This document shows positions 24,218 through 32,473 of a stretch of 37,333 nucleotides of DNA, piece after piece. The position numbers and the translations under genes were made by a program. The notes under the pieces are model-generated. The model was not told the DNA's origin, did no database searches, and saw only the letters and a list, made by a program, of their open reading frames with translations. Source of the DNA: Bacteroidia bacterium. Its GTDB lineage: Bacteria > Bacteroidota > Bacteroidia > Bacteroidales > Bacteroidaceae. How positions within the stretch are numbered: position 1 is the first letter of the stretch; every line of letters starts with the position of its first letter. The DNA lies in NCBI GenBank assembly GCA_009929715.1, contig RZZX01000014.1:1-37333 (forward strand). Reading direction: 5' to 3'.

Positions 24218-25405
24218 CTAGACATTTATGGATGAAAAGAGTAGTGAACTGTTGCTCCCACCAAAACCGAATGAGTTGGACAACACGTGATTGGTTGGCA
24301 CACCCCTTCGGAAAAGAGTTTCTGGAGCCAGTCCAAGGCCAGCTATCGGCGTTTGGAAATTCAGATTGGGCAACCGCAATCCTTGCTGCAAGGCCACAAC
24401 AGAATAGACCGCTTCGATTCCTTCCGAAGCACCCAACGTGTGACCGATAAAGGCCTTTACCGAGCTGAACGCCGGTACGGAGTCGGCAAACAACCGTTGT
24501 ATGGCTTTCCCCTCCGAGGCGTCGTTGTTCGGTGTGCCGGTGCCATGCACATTGATGTAATCGACTGCCGATGGAGAGATACCAGCCGAAGCCAATGCTT
24601 GGCTCATGGCCATGTACGGTCCGTCTCCCTCCGGTGAACTACCCGTTTGGTGATACGCCTCATTGATATTGGCATAACCCGTCAGCTCTGCATAAGGAGT
24701 TCGCTTCATGGCATGTTCCGATTGGAGCACCAAGTAACCCGCTCCTTCGCCTAAGTTCAGGCCAGAGCGAGACTCATCGAACGGTCGGCAATGCGCTTTA
24801 TCCAGAATCATCAACGAATTAAATCCATTCATTGTAAATCGGCACAACGCATCTGTCCCTCCCACGATCACTGTATCCAGACAACCGTGTTTGATGAGGC
24901 GTGCTCCCAGAATGAGAGCGTTGGCTCCCGATGAACAAGCCGTACTGACGGTGGTGGTAAATCCTTTAATCCCTAGATAAGCAGCCATGCACTCCGTGCT
25001 TGCCCCACAATCGTGACCCACAACCTCTCTCAATCGCCCACCCTGTGAGTTGGAACGAAAGGCTTTGTAAAACTCTTCACTGCGGTTCATCCCCCCTACA
25101 GAAGTCGACGAGATCAACCCCACACGTGGCGACGAGCAGTCGACTTGGGCATCGGTCACAGCCTCCTGAGCTGCCACCAACCCCAATAAAGCCGTTCGCG
25201 TGTAGGTCCGTTCCGGCGGTAACCCCAATTGGCGTTTAAGCTCCCCATCGGTCAGCTTCACCTCCGATACCGGCACATGCAGCTCCGTAGGAAATAGCGT
25301 AACGCTCCCCATGCCATGCTGCAAGGTCTCCAATGAACGGAGATTCTCCGAGACCCCCTGTCCGATGCTTGTGATCACGCCTAGACCGGTGACGTATATT
25401 TTCAT
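24218..25405 (-). CDS. Beta-ketoacyl-ACP synthase (KAS II-type, ApeO-like)
   Basis: A 395-residue ketosynthase with the full triad: Cys157 in STACSSG, His287 in NVHGTGTPNND, and His322 in GHTLGASEG. The FGFGGSNSSLLF end is typical of FabF-type enzymes. It should do decarboxylative condensation with malonyl-ACP, extending the aryl-primed polyene. It is followed directly by the Cys-less partner and preceded by an acyl carrier protein (4-bp overlap), forming an ACP-KS-CLF core. Confidence 0.93.
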   Translation of the reverse strand: MKIYVTGLGVITSIGQGVSENLRSLETLQHGMGSVTLFPTELHVPVSEVKLTDGELKRQLGLPPERTYTRTALLGLVAAQEAVTDAQVDCSSPRVGLISSTSVGGMNRSEEFYKAFRSNSQGGRLREVVGHDCGASTECMAAYLGIKGFTTTVSTACSSGANALILGARLIKHGCLDTVIVGGTDALCRFTMNGFNSLMILDKAHCRPFDESRSGLNLGEGAGYLVLQSEHAMKRTPYAELTGYANINEAYHQTGSSPEGDGPYMAMSQALASAGISPSAVDYINVHGTGTPNNDASEGKAIQRLFADSVPAFSSVKAFIGHTLGASEGIEAVYSVVALQQGLRLPNLNFQTPIAGLGLAPETLFRRGVPTNHVLSNSFGFGGSNSSLLFSSINV

Positions 25406-25659
25406 TTTTGGTGTGTCGTAATGTAATCGGCCAATGTCTGAATAGAGTAAAAGATCTCCTTTCCTTGGTTCGGATTCTCAATTCTGATACCATAATTGCG
25501 CTCCAAGATCAGCGTGATTTCGAGTGCATCAATCGAGTCCAGACCCAAACCTTCATCAGAAAATAAGGGAGCTTGATTATCAATATCTTCAGGAGTCACC
25601 TCTTCCAGATTCAGTGCCTCTATTAATTCGAGTTTGAGTTTTTTTATTAAATCTTCCAT
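25402..25659 (-). CDS. Acyl carrier protein
   Basis: An 85-residue carrier protein with the phosphopantetheine attachment motif LGLDSIDALE (Ser42) at the start of helix II, and the helical layout and acidity of ACPs. It should carry the growing polyene or starter. It is the second of two carriers in the operon; the other (30239-30493) has a distinct ELDSLDLVD motif, so they may have different roles. Confidence 0.92.
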   Translation of the reverse strand: MEDLIKKLKLELIEALNLEEVTPEDIDNQAPLFSDEGLGLDSIDALEITLILERNYGIRIENPNQGKEIFYSIQTLADYITTHQK

Positions 25660-25671
25660 AATGAATAAATC

Positions 25672-27414
25672 TTAGTTCTTTTGAGTTATAATAAGTTTAA
25701 ATTTTGCCTGATAATTCTCTTTCAGTTGCTCGCACCAACCGATGATGCAAGCAGTCAGCCCATTTTTGGCCATGGCCATTTGCGCCAAACGCTCCATCTC
25801 CTCCCACGAGCAGGTAGGCTCGATGAAGAAGGTGTTTTCACCCTGTATCTTATGACGGATGCAGATCTCGCCAATGGCCACATTGGGCAGTGTATAAACA
25901 AAAAGCGTAGGACTTGCAGCCGCATCGCCCTCTTTCTGAATTAATTCTTGATGCCTGATGTCGGTGTGCAGCGAACTACTTGCGTTGGCCAATAAGATAC
26001 CCATCTCCTCCGGTTGGAAGTTGATCCCTTTCAACAGTTCCGCTGCAGTGATGTATGCCAACTTACAGAGACTGTCCATCTTATAAAACTTTAGGTTGCT
26101 CTCTCCTAAGCGTTTAAATGCCTCTCGGATGAATGGAGCAAAGCCCTGTTCGGTAGTCTGAAAGACCACTTCGTTGTCCACCTTGATTTGTTGGCTGCCC
26201 ACCTCCACCTCACGTATCACCTCTGTTGGCGGTAGAGATGGAGTGACTACCCGCTTGTTGAACTCCGGTCGTGTCAGCACGATCGCTGCATTACAACCGC
26301 CGAATCCGGACGCCGTTTTAAGTGCCTGCTTCATTGGCAACGCTTGGTGTTCTGCCGAAATGTGGAGTGGGAGAGAGACCCCTAATTGCTCAAATCCCAA
26401 AGTACCGAAAAGCACCCCTTCCTTGAGCTGCCGAACACAAAGGATCGATTCAATCACCCCCGATGCCCCCAGTGTATGACCGAAATAAGGTTTCAAACTT
26501 TGCACCGGTACCTCTTGCAGTCCAGCCCATGTGATTGCTTTCGACTCCATCTCATCATTATAGCCCGTGGCCGTACCATGCGCATTGATAAAACTAATCT
26601 CTTGCGGTGTCGTCCCCGCTTCGTGCATTGCATTTCGGATAGCAAAGTAAAGCCCATCGCCCGTTCGCGAAGGACCAGAAATATGGTTGGCATCGTTGCT
26701 GATAGCCCCCCCAGATAGAATCACATCCGTCTCATTCCCCTCAGTACTCAACAATATGGCCCCACATGCTTCACCCAGCGTCAAGCCATCGCGCCGTTTG
26801 TCATAAGGACGGCACGGCTGTTCACTAAGCGATTTGAACGAATGAAACCCACTGGTGATAAAGTGAGAAAGGCAATCACCTCCAGCCACAATCACCCGTT
26901 TGTACACCCCATATTCAAGCATTCGTTTGCCCAATACCAGAGCCGAGACACCCGAAATGCAGGCATTCGAGACAATCTGTATGCGGTTTTTGAACTGAAA
27001 ATGGTGTTGGATTTTCTCTGCCATTCCCCAGAGATAATCTCCTTTTTGAAGCGATTCTGCTGGGTTTAGATCAGCAATGTTCCCTTTTATTGTCGACAAA
27101 ATGATCCCACAGGCGGAGTCCTGCGGATCCACATCCGTTCCTTCGAGCAACTCTTGGATTGTCAAGATAAAAAGCTGCTCCATGCGGCTGTATGAATCCA
27201 ATCCATTCGCTTGAACCCGCTTAAGCAGCTCCTCTTGAGCGATGGTAGCCGCCTGCAACGGAAAGTCACTCACCTCTCCCGGAGCATGACATGTGATGCC
27301 ACTCCGATAGTTCCGCATAGCCCTCAGATGCTCTTCGGCATTAAAGCCCAGTGCACTGATCAAGCTCTCTTTAACAATATACGTTGTCAGATGATGTTCC
27401 ATTTCTTTTTCCAT
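25672..27414 (-). CDS. Beta-ketoacyl-ACP synthase with a C-terminal half ketosynthase-like domain
   Basis: A 580-residue protein. Residues 8 to ~385 form a full ketosynthase with Cys152 (SNACISG), His279 (NAHGTATGYND) and His313 (FGHTLGASG), ending in ASGFGGCNAAIVL. After a linker, residues ~408-580 resemble the N-terminal half of another ketosynthase: MGILLANASSSLHTD matches the early glycine-rich strand, PTLFVYTLPNVAIGEICI matches the helix region, and the TCSWEEMERLAQ segment with Cys535 lies near where a catalytic Cys would be. No His motifs follow. The extra domain may be a pairing or chain-length element. ATG at 27402 (MEHHL) is an alternative start; the first gives a 28-bp overlap with the thioesterase gene. 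Confidence 0.87.
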   Translation of the reverse strand: MEKEMEHHLTTYIVKESLISALGFNAEEHLRAMRNYRSGITCHAPGEVSDFPLQAATIAQEELLKRVQANGLDSYSRMEQLFILTIQELLEGTDVDPQDSACGIILSTIKGNIADLNPAESLQKGDYLWGMAEKIQHHFQFKNRIQIVSNACISGVSALVLGKRMLEYGVYKRVIVAGGDCLSHFITSGFHSFKSLSEQPCRPYDKRRDGLTLGEACGAILLSTEGNETDVILSGGAISNDANHISGPSRTGDGLYFAIRNAMHEAGTTPQEISFINAHGTATGYNDEMESKAITWAGLQEVPVQSLKPYFGHTLGASGVIESILCVRQLKEGVLFGTLGFEQLGVSLPLHISAEHQALPMKQALKTASGFGGCNAAIVLTRPEFNKRVVTPSLPPTEVIREVEVGSQQIKVDNEVVFQTTEQGFAPFIREAFKRLGESNLKFYKMDSLCKLAYITAAELLKGINFQPEEMGILLANASSSLHTDIRHQELIQKEGDAAASPTLFVYTLPNVAIGEICIRHKIQGENTFFIEPTCSWEEMERLAQMAMAKNGLTACIIGWCEQLKENYQAKFKLIITQKN

Positions 27415-27827
27415 TCCATATAAAATGTTGGGTTAGTGAGCTCCAACTCTTTATCGGTATTTAGGAAGACCTGTGTGGTCGTTCCGGTGGCTACCACTTT
27501 CAGATCAGAAGCTCTATAAATGGTATATTCAAATTCTATTTTAGCCGCTTCACTGTGGATGAAACGCGTCTCTACAACCGCCTCCTCGTTGAACGACAAC
27601 GGGTGTTTAAACTGACACGTCAAGTCGACTATGGGTACCATATACCCTTGCGCATACATACTCATATAATCCAGTCCATACTGCAAGCCGAAAGCTTCGC
27701 GTCCATCCTCAAAATAGCGCACATACTCGCCATGCCAAACGATCTGCATGGAGTCTATCTCACTAAAGCGCACCTTCAACGTGGTACGGTTAGTCAGTGC
27801 AGCTGAGCGATTCGTTTTAGTTTTCAT
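27387..27827 (-). CDS. 4HBT-type hotdog thioesterase
   Basis: A 146-residue hotdog-fold protein of the YbgC/4-hydroxybenzoyl-CoA thioesterase family. VRFSEIDSMQIVWHGEYVRY (24-43) carries the Asp and His of the active region, and FEDGREAFG follows. It may release the finished polyene acid from the carrier, or proofread misloaded carriers. Proteobacterial aryl-polyene clusters also carry a thioesterase. Start overlaps the upstream gene by 11 bp. Confidence 0.85.
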   Translation of the reverse strand: MKTKTNRSAALTNRTTLKVRFSEIDSMQIVWHGEYVRYFEDGREAFGLQYGLDYMSMYAQGYMVPIVDLTCQFKHPLSFNEEAVVETRFIHSEAAKIEFEYTIYRASDLKVVATGTTTQVFLNTDKELELTNPTFYMEWKKKWNII

Positions 27828-28263
27828 GGTTTTGAATCATTATTTTCATTCTACATTCGGCCACTACCTCCTCTTGCTCATTCACCGTTTGGGCAGCAAT
27901 CAACGTAATGTCGAACACCTCCTGTATCACCGTGATGGCAGTAAATAGCGGACACCCTACCGGGGATAACTGATGAATCTGCATTTTTTCTACCGATCCG
28001 ATAAACCCCAGTGGTACAGGTTTTTGCGCCTGTTTACAGAGATAGCCTACCCGTGCAGCAGCCGACTGAGCCATGTGTTCAATCAGTCCAGTCTCCTCCA
28101 AAAACCCGTTTCGGCAAAAGAGCGACTCCTCCGTTGGCGTCAGTCCCGAGTAAGAAACCCCCTTCTCGATACCGAAAAAGCGATCCACCAGCACCATCGG
28201 TGGGCGTTGAGGAATTAACATCAACACCTCCTCACCTTGATATAATGCCTCTCTGTTTCTCAT
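27817..28263 (-). CDS. ApeP-like hotdog dehydratase partner
   Basis: A 148-residue hotdog protein with the LIPQRPPMVLVDRF start (16-29) typical of ApeP/FabZ-like proteins and the helix LEETGLIEHMAQSAAARVGY (55-74). It lacks the GHFPxxPVxPG catalytic motif, having LFCRNGFLEE there (48-57). It is therefore probably the second subunit of a dehydratase complex with the 21025-21408 protein, or it has its own catalysis using other residues such as Glu57 or Glu62. It overlaps both neighbours. Confidence 0.8.
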   Translation of the reverse strand: MRNREALYQGEEVLMLIPQRPPMVLVDRFFGIEKGVSYSGLTPTEESLFCRNGFLEETGLIEHMAQSAAARVGYLCKQAQKPVPLGFIGSVEKMQIHQLSPVGCPLFTAITVIQEVFDITLIAAQTVNEQEEVVAECRMKIMIQNHEN

Positions 28264-29339
28264 TGGAGTTTACATTGCAGGATGCTGTGTCCTTGTCCTA
28301 GCTGATCATAAATCACCTCCACCTCCAAGCCAGCCGCTTCGATGCACCGGATGAAATCGGCAGAGTGATACATCTTACTGTTGCCATTGGCCAAAGCTGT
28401 GAAGTACACACTGATCTGTGTTAGGCAGTACGATGCCGTTTCGTACTTCTGTCTGTCCCACAACGTCTCCATGATATAGACACGGCTCTCTTTATCGATA
28501 GCAGACGCCACCCGTTGTAAGATACTCACAATCTCCTCTTCCGAAAAACAATCGAGGAACTGGCTCATCCATACCGCATCAAACCCTTTAGGTAGCGGAC
28601 TATTCGCATCCAATAAATTGACTGGGTACCCTAAAATTCGCTTCGCTTCCGGTAGTGCAGCCGTCTGTTCACGCATCAAGCCAAGCTGTTGAGGCAAGTC
28701 GGCAATGGTCACCTCCACCTCCTTATTATACTGCACACACTTCGTTGCCCACCGGCCCGTGTTACCACCGATATCTAAAATCTTTTTCGGCCCATTAGCG
28801 AAGACAATCTCGAGCGCTTCATCGAATGAACAATCCGAGTAATAGTGGTCAAAATCAAACCAACTCTTCTGCACCTGTTGAGGCAGTTGAGAAAGCCCCT
28901 CATAAATTGTGGCCCATTCGCCGAAAACCTCCAGCCCAGCCGGTCGCCCTTCCGTGAGCGCCTCTTCCAAGCGGAAAAGTCCCAAGTAATTCACATCCTG
29001 ATTAAAAGCCATGTTTACTTGCACCATGCGGTCGTTCAGCAAGAACCATCCCGCTTTAGCCAACGAATATTTCCGGTCATTGATCAACACCGTTCCGATG
29101 GTCAGCGACGATTCCAGAAGAATTTTGGCAGCATACAGTGATAACCCACTTGCTTGCGCCACCTCTTCGAGCGTACCCCCCTCTCGATGGTCCGCCAGCC
29201 ACCGGAAAATGCCAAATTTAAGCATTAAGCGCGACACCTGAAACACCACAGGGCCGAATGCAATCTCTTGAGCCAACCGTTGTGCTTCCACGGCGGTCAA
29301 CCGTTCTTTTGTGTATCTTTCTTCATTCATGATAATCAT
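28260..29339 (-). CDS. Class I SAM-dependent methyltransferase (O-methyltransferase type)
   Basis: A 359-residue protein with an N-terminal winged-helix/dimerisation region (about 20-110, FGIFRWLAD and EEVAQASGLSLYAAKILL) and a C-terminal Rossmann methyltransferase with ILDIGGNTG (187-195). This is the layout of plant-type and hydroxyindole O-methyltransferases. It could methylate the aryl ring hydroxyl or a ring carbon of the polyene head, or a carboxyl. ATG at 29330 is an alternative start. It is the first of two methyltransferase domains in the operon; the other is fused to the exporter. Confidence 0.85.
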   Translation of the reverse strand: MIIMNEERYTKERLTAVEAQRLAQEIAFGPVVFQVSRLMLKFGIFRWLADHREGGTLEEVAQASGLSLYAAKILLESSLTIGTVLINDRKYSLAKAGWFLLNDRMVQVNMAFNQDVNYLGLFRLEEALTEGRPAGLEVFGEWATIYEGLSQLPQQVQKSWFDFDHYYSDCSFDEALEIVFANGPKKILDIGGNTGRWATKCVQYNKEVEVTIADLPQQLGLMREQTAALPEAKRILGYPVNLLDANSPLPKGFDAVWMSQFLDCFSEEEIVSILQRVASAIDKESRVYIMETLWDRQKYETASYCLTQISVYFTALANGNSKMYHSADFIRCIEAAGLEVEVIYDQLGQGHSILQCKLQ

Positions 29340-29351
29340 TCATATCGGCTT

Positions 29352-30236
29352 CTACTTCCAGAACTCATAGTAGTTGAACCACTGTTCCGGATAACGAAGC
29401 ATCAGGTTTTCTAATGTATGCGCATACGCCTCCAGTAAGGCCTGCTCAGCACGTTTTTCTTTGGTGTTAACACCCAGTTCAGGTATAAAAAAATGGAATC
29501 GATACGTTTGGTGTGGCTCCCGCATGGCAAAATAAAAGACCACCGGCACCTTCATTTTGGCAGCCAGCAAGAACGGTCCCATCGGGAAGTGCGCCTCTTG
29601 TCCCATGAAAGAAGTCCGTAACGTCTTCTCCTCATTCACAGACCTATCCCCTTGAAAGCAAACATACTCTTTCTGATTCAGAGCCTCGTTGATTTTAAAC
29701 ACATGCGTCAGGTTATCCTGATTCACTGGAATCACCTTAAACTCTTGCGTTTTGCCATTCTTCTTCAGCAACTCCTTGATTTTCTCATGCTCAGCATCAT
29801 ACATCACGATGTTTATTTTCCTGCTGTACGTATTGAAGAAAGGCACCCCAATCTCCCAATTGCCTACATGCGCTCCAATCATAATCACCCCCGTGTCGGC
29901 GTTGAGAACATCCAGAAAAGGCTGATAATTTTCAAACCGAAACTGATACTTCTTACGCATGCCCAAGCCGAGTGCCACCTTATCAATTAATATCTGCCCC
30001 AATCGGTAGTAATTCTTAAACAGTAACACCACCGATTTAAAGCGGTTATACCCTAATATTCGTCGGGCATATCGCCAAGTACTTTGAGTGGCGCGAGGCG
30101 CAAAAGGAACAAAGTAAACCACCACCAAGGCCAAAAAAGTATAAGCCACGGTGAGTCCGCCAAACCGGATCAGACCGATAAAAAACCGGTATCCGAAAGC
30201 ACCCCCTCTTGTTTTACCCTTCCACGCTTTAGTCAT
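29352..30236 (-). CDS. LpxL/HtrB-like lysophospholipid acyltransferase
   Basis: A membrane-anchored acyltransferase of about 294 residues. A hydrophobic N-terminal helix (FGGLTVAYTFLALVVVYFV) precedes the catalytic H-x4-E motif (HVGNWE; His124 if counted from 30239). FQGDRSVNEE and the PVVFYFAMREP strand are typical of the lipid A late acyltransferase family. It should move an acyl group from a carrier protein to a lipid acceptor. The open frame begins with GTG at 30239, overlapping the ACP stop; the next codon is ATG at 30236, which I prefer. With the acyltransferase domain in the exporter fusion it gives the operon two acyl-transfer steps. Confidence 0.88.
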   Translation of the reverse strand: MTKAWKGKTRGGAFGYRFFIGLIRFGGLTVAYTFLALVVVYFVPFAPRATQSTWRYARRILGYNRFKSVVLLFKNYYRLGQILIDKVALGLGMRKKYQFRFENYQPFLDVLNADTGVIMIGAHVGNWEIGVPFFNTYSRKINIVMYDAEHEKIKELLKKNGKTQEFKVIPVNQDNLTHVFKINEALNQKEYVCFQGDRSVNEEKTLRTSFMGQEAHFPMGPFLLAAKMKVPVVFYFAMREPHQTYRFHFFIPELGVNTKEKRAEQALLEAYAHTLENLMLRYPEQWFNYYEFWK

Positions 30237-30238
30237 CA

Positions 30239-30493
30239 CTACTTATTCTCCATGCGCGTAATAACCATGTCATAGAAATCCTGGAACGTCTTGATGCCCA
30301 TGAAATCTTTACCAGTTACGTTGAAGCCGAAATTCTTTTCGATCAGCACCACCATATCCACTAAATCCAAGCTATCTAGTTCCAAAGTCTCCATCAACGG
30401 AGCTTCCGGTTGGATCAGTTCCACATCAATTTCAAACTCTTCTGCCAATGTTGTTCTAATTTTCTCTATAATTTCCGAGTGATTCATATCCAT
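30239..30493 (-). CDS. Acyl carrier protein
   Basis: An 84-residue acyl carrier protein with the pantetheine site ELDSLDLVDMVV (Ser41). It is acidic and helical, of usual length. It lies between a ketosynthase and a lipid acyltransferase, so it may serve the acyl-transfer or priming branch. ATG at 30487 (MNHSE) is an alternative start two codons later. Confidence 0.92.
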   Translation of the reverse strand: MDMNHSEIIEKIRTTLAEEFEIDVELIQPEAPLMETLELDSLDLVDMVVLIEKNFGFNVTGKDFMGIKTFQDFYDMVITRMENK

Positions 30494-30510
30494 TTATGTA
30501 CTAATTGTTG

Positions 30511-31731
30511 TTATTTAAATTTGCGAATAATCAAAGTAGAATTGGTTCCCCCAAATCCGAAAGAGTTCGATAAAAACGTATCGAACTCCAAGTCGACCCG
30601 TTGGCTAGGAATGTTCAGTGCCGCCGATGCCTCATCCGGTTCACTAAAGTTCAAGTTCGGAGCAATTAACCCATTTTGCATCATCAGGGTCGAGTAAATC
30701 ACCTCACTTGCCCCTGCCATCCACATCTCGTGTCCCGTTTGCGATTTGGTCGACGTGACATACGGTCGATGCCCCTCGAACACCTCCCCAATCGCTTTCG
30801 CCTCATTCAGATCGCCTACCGGTGTCGATGTTGCATGCGCATTGATATACTTAATCTCCTCTAATGGAATGCGAGCATCCTTGATAGCCATCTGCAACGA
30901 CCGTTTCGGTCCATCGACATTCGGCACCGAGATATGCTCCCCGTTCGATGAGAAACCATACCCCACCACTTCTGCAAGGATATTCGCCCCCCGTTTCACA
31001 GCCGATTCATAACTCTCCAGCACCAAGCTAGCACCGCCCCCACTTGGAATCAATCCATCGCGATGCTTATCGAAAGGCTTAGATGCCTTAGTAGGCTCCG
31101 CCTCCTGCGTAGAGAAAGCACTCAACCCGTCGAAGCTCCCCACCGAAAAAGGATTTACCTCCTGCGCACCGCCACAAAGGATACACTCCTGCAACCCCGT
31201 TTTAATAAGCAAATACCCCATGCCGATGGCATGAGAGCCACTTGCACACGCTCCCGCAATGGTAAAATTAATCCCCTTCAGTTGGAAGATGACCGATAAA
31301 TTCATGGTGACCGTCGAGTTCATCGATTGAAAGATCGAGCCCGATCCAACCAAAGCCGTATTCTTTTTGGCCCTTATAATATCCACCGCCTCAATGACCG
31401 GCGCAGCACTACTATCGTTGCCGTATAAAATGCCCACTTCATTATTTTTCAGGAACTCCTCATCAATTCCGGCATTTCTAAACGCCTCTAAGGTAGCCAT
31501 ATACGCATATTCCCCCTGTTCAGGAAGTGAATGGCGTTTTTTGCGATCGAGCAACTTTTTTAAATCCGGCCTTTCCAAGACCCCAGTCAGTGCCGAGTAA
31601 AATCCCATTTCCTTGCGAACCGGATCGATACCGATGCCCGATTGCCCCTGATATAAGGCTGTTTTAACTTCGTCGAGGTTTTTACCAATACATGAATAAA
31701 TCCCCATTCCTGTAATAACGACTCTTCTCAT
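30511..31731 (-). CDS. Beta-ketoacyl-ACP synthase (FabF-like)
   Basis: A 406-residue ketosynthase with Cys162 (AGACASGSHA), His299 (NAHATSTPVGD) and His334 (TGHEMWMAGASE). The FGFGGTNSTLII end is complete. The AGACASG and HATSTP variants differ from the KS at 24218 (STACSSG, HGTGTP), which points to a separate role, for example the first condensation on the aryl starter. Nine bases separate it from the reductase gene upstream. Confidence 0.92.
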   Translation of the reverse strand: MRRVVITGMGIYSCIGKNLDEVKTALYQGQSGIGIDPVRKEMGFYSALTGVLERPDLKKLLDRKKRHSLPEQGEYAYMATLEAFRNAGIDEEFLKNNEVGILYGNDSSAAPVIEAVDIIRAKKNTALVGSGSIFQSMNSTVTMNLSVIFQLKGINFTIAGACASGSHAIGMGYLLIKTGLQECILCGGAQEVNPFSVGSFDGLSAFSTQEAEPTKASKPFDKHRDGLIPSGGGASLVLESYESAVKRGANILAEVVGYGFSSNGEHISVPNVDGPKRSLQMAIKDARIPLEEIKYINAHATSTPVGDLNEAKAIGEVFEGHRPYVTSTKSQTGHEMWMAGASEVIYSTLMMQNGLIAPNLNFSEPDEASAALNIPSQRVDLEFDTFLSNSFGFGGTNSTLIIRKFK

Positions 31732-31740
31732 CTGTTATAT

Positions 31741-32469
31741 TTAAGTATGTAACCCCCCGTTGATTGAGATCACCTCGCCGGTGATATACGAGGCCTGTTT
31801 AGAAGCCAGGAAGCCCACCAAGTCGGCCACCTCTTCCGGGTTGCCGAAGCGTCCCACAGGAATATGTTTTTTCCATTCACTCTCATCGATGCCCTCCACC
31901 ATGTCGGTGCGGATAAATCCCGGAGCCACAGCGTTGACCGTCACCTGCTTCTTGCCCACCTCTTGCGCCAAAGCTTTGGTTGCAGCGATAATGCCCCCTT
32001 TGGCAGCCGAGTAGTTGGTCTGTCCGGCCGTTCCTTTCAGACCCGACACCGACACCATATTAATGATACGTCCAAACCGTTTGATCAGCATCTTCTTGAG
32101 CAACGGCTGTGTCAGGTAGAAAAAACCTTTCAAGTTAATGTCCACTACCGACGACCACTCCTCCTCTTCCATCCACAGCATCAAGTTGTCTTTGCGGATC
32201 CCCGCATTATTAACCAGCACCTCAATGTAATCGTTCGGGTGTGCCTCCTCCCAACTGCGCAAAGCAGAAGAGACCATTTCGGCCTTGGTCACATCAAACT
32301 TCATCAACTCACCATTGCCCCCCTGTTCACGTATCAGGCAGAGCGTCTGTTCCGCTTCGGCATCGTTGCTTTTATAATTAATCAATACGGTATACTCCAT
32401 TTGGGCCAGTTTGAGGCAGACAGCACGTCCAATGCCCCTACTACCTCCGGTAACTAATGCATATTTCAT
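31741..32469 (-). CDS. fabG: 3-oxoacyl-ACP reductase (FabG-type SDR)
   Basis: A 242-residue short-chain dehydrogenase with TGGSRGIGR (7-15) for NADP(H) binding, NNAG, and the catalytic Ser140, Tyr153 and Lys157 (YSAAK). The end GEVISINGG is typical of FabG. It reduces the 3-keto group after each condensation. In this operon it is the only ketoreductase, and since no enoyl reductase is seen the product keeps its double bonds. It is a pathway copy, comparable to ApeQ, rather than the housekeeping fabG. Confidence 0.93.
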   Translation of the reverse strand: MKYALVTGGSRGIGRAVCLKLAQMEYTVLINYKSNDAEAEQTLCLIREQGGNGELMKFDVTKAEMVSSALRSWEEAHPNDYIEVLVNNAGIRKDNLMLWMEEEEWSSVVDINLKGFFYLTQPLLKKMLIKRFGRIINMVSVSGLKGTAGQTNYSAAKGGIIAATKALAQEVGKKQVTVNAVAPGFIRTDMVEGIDESEWKKHIPVGRFGNPEEVADLVGFLASKQASYITGEVISINGGLHT

Positions 32470-32473
32470 AGGC

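Noticed and set aside
31864..32457. 197-codon plus-strand frame opposite the reductase gene
   Set aside because: Antisense to an SDR with all catalytic residues; its composition is not protein-like.
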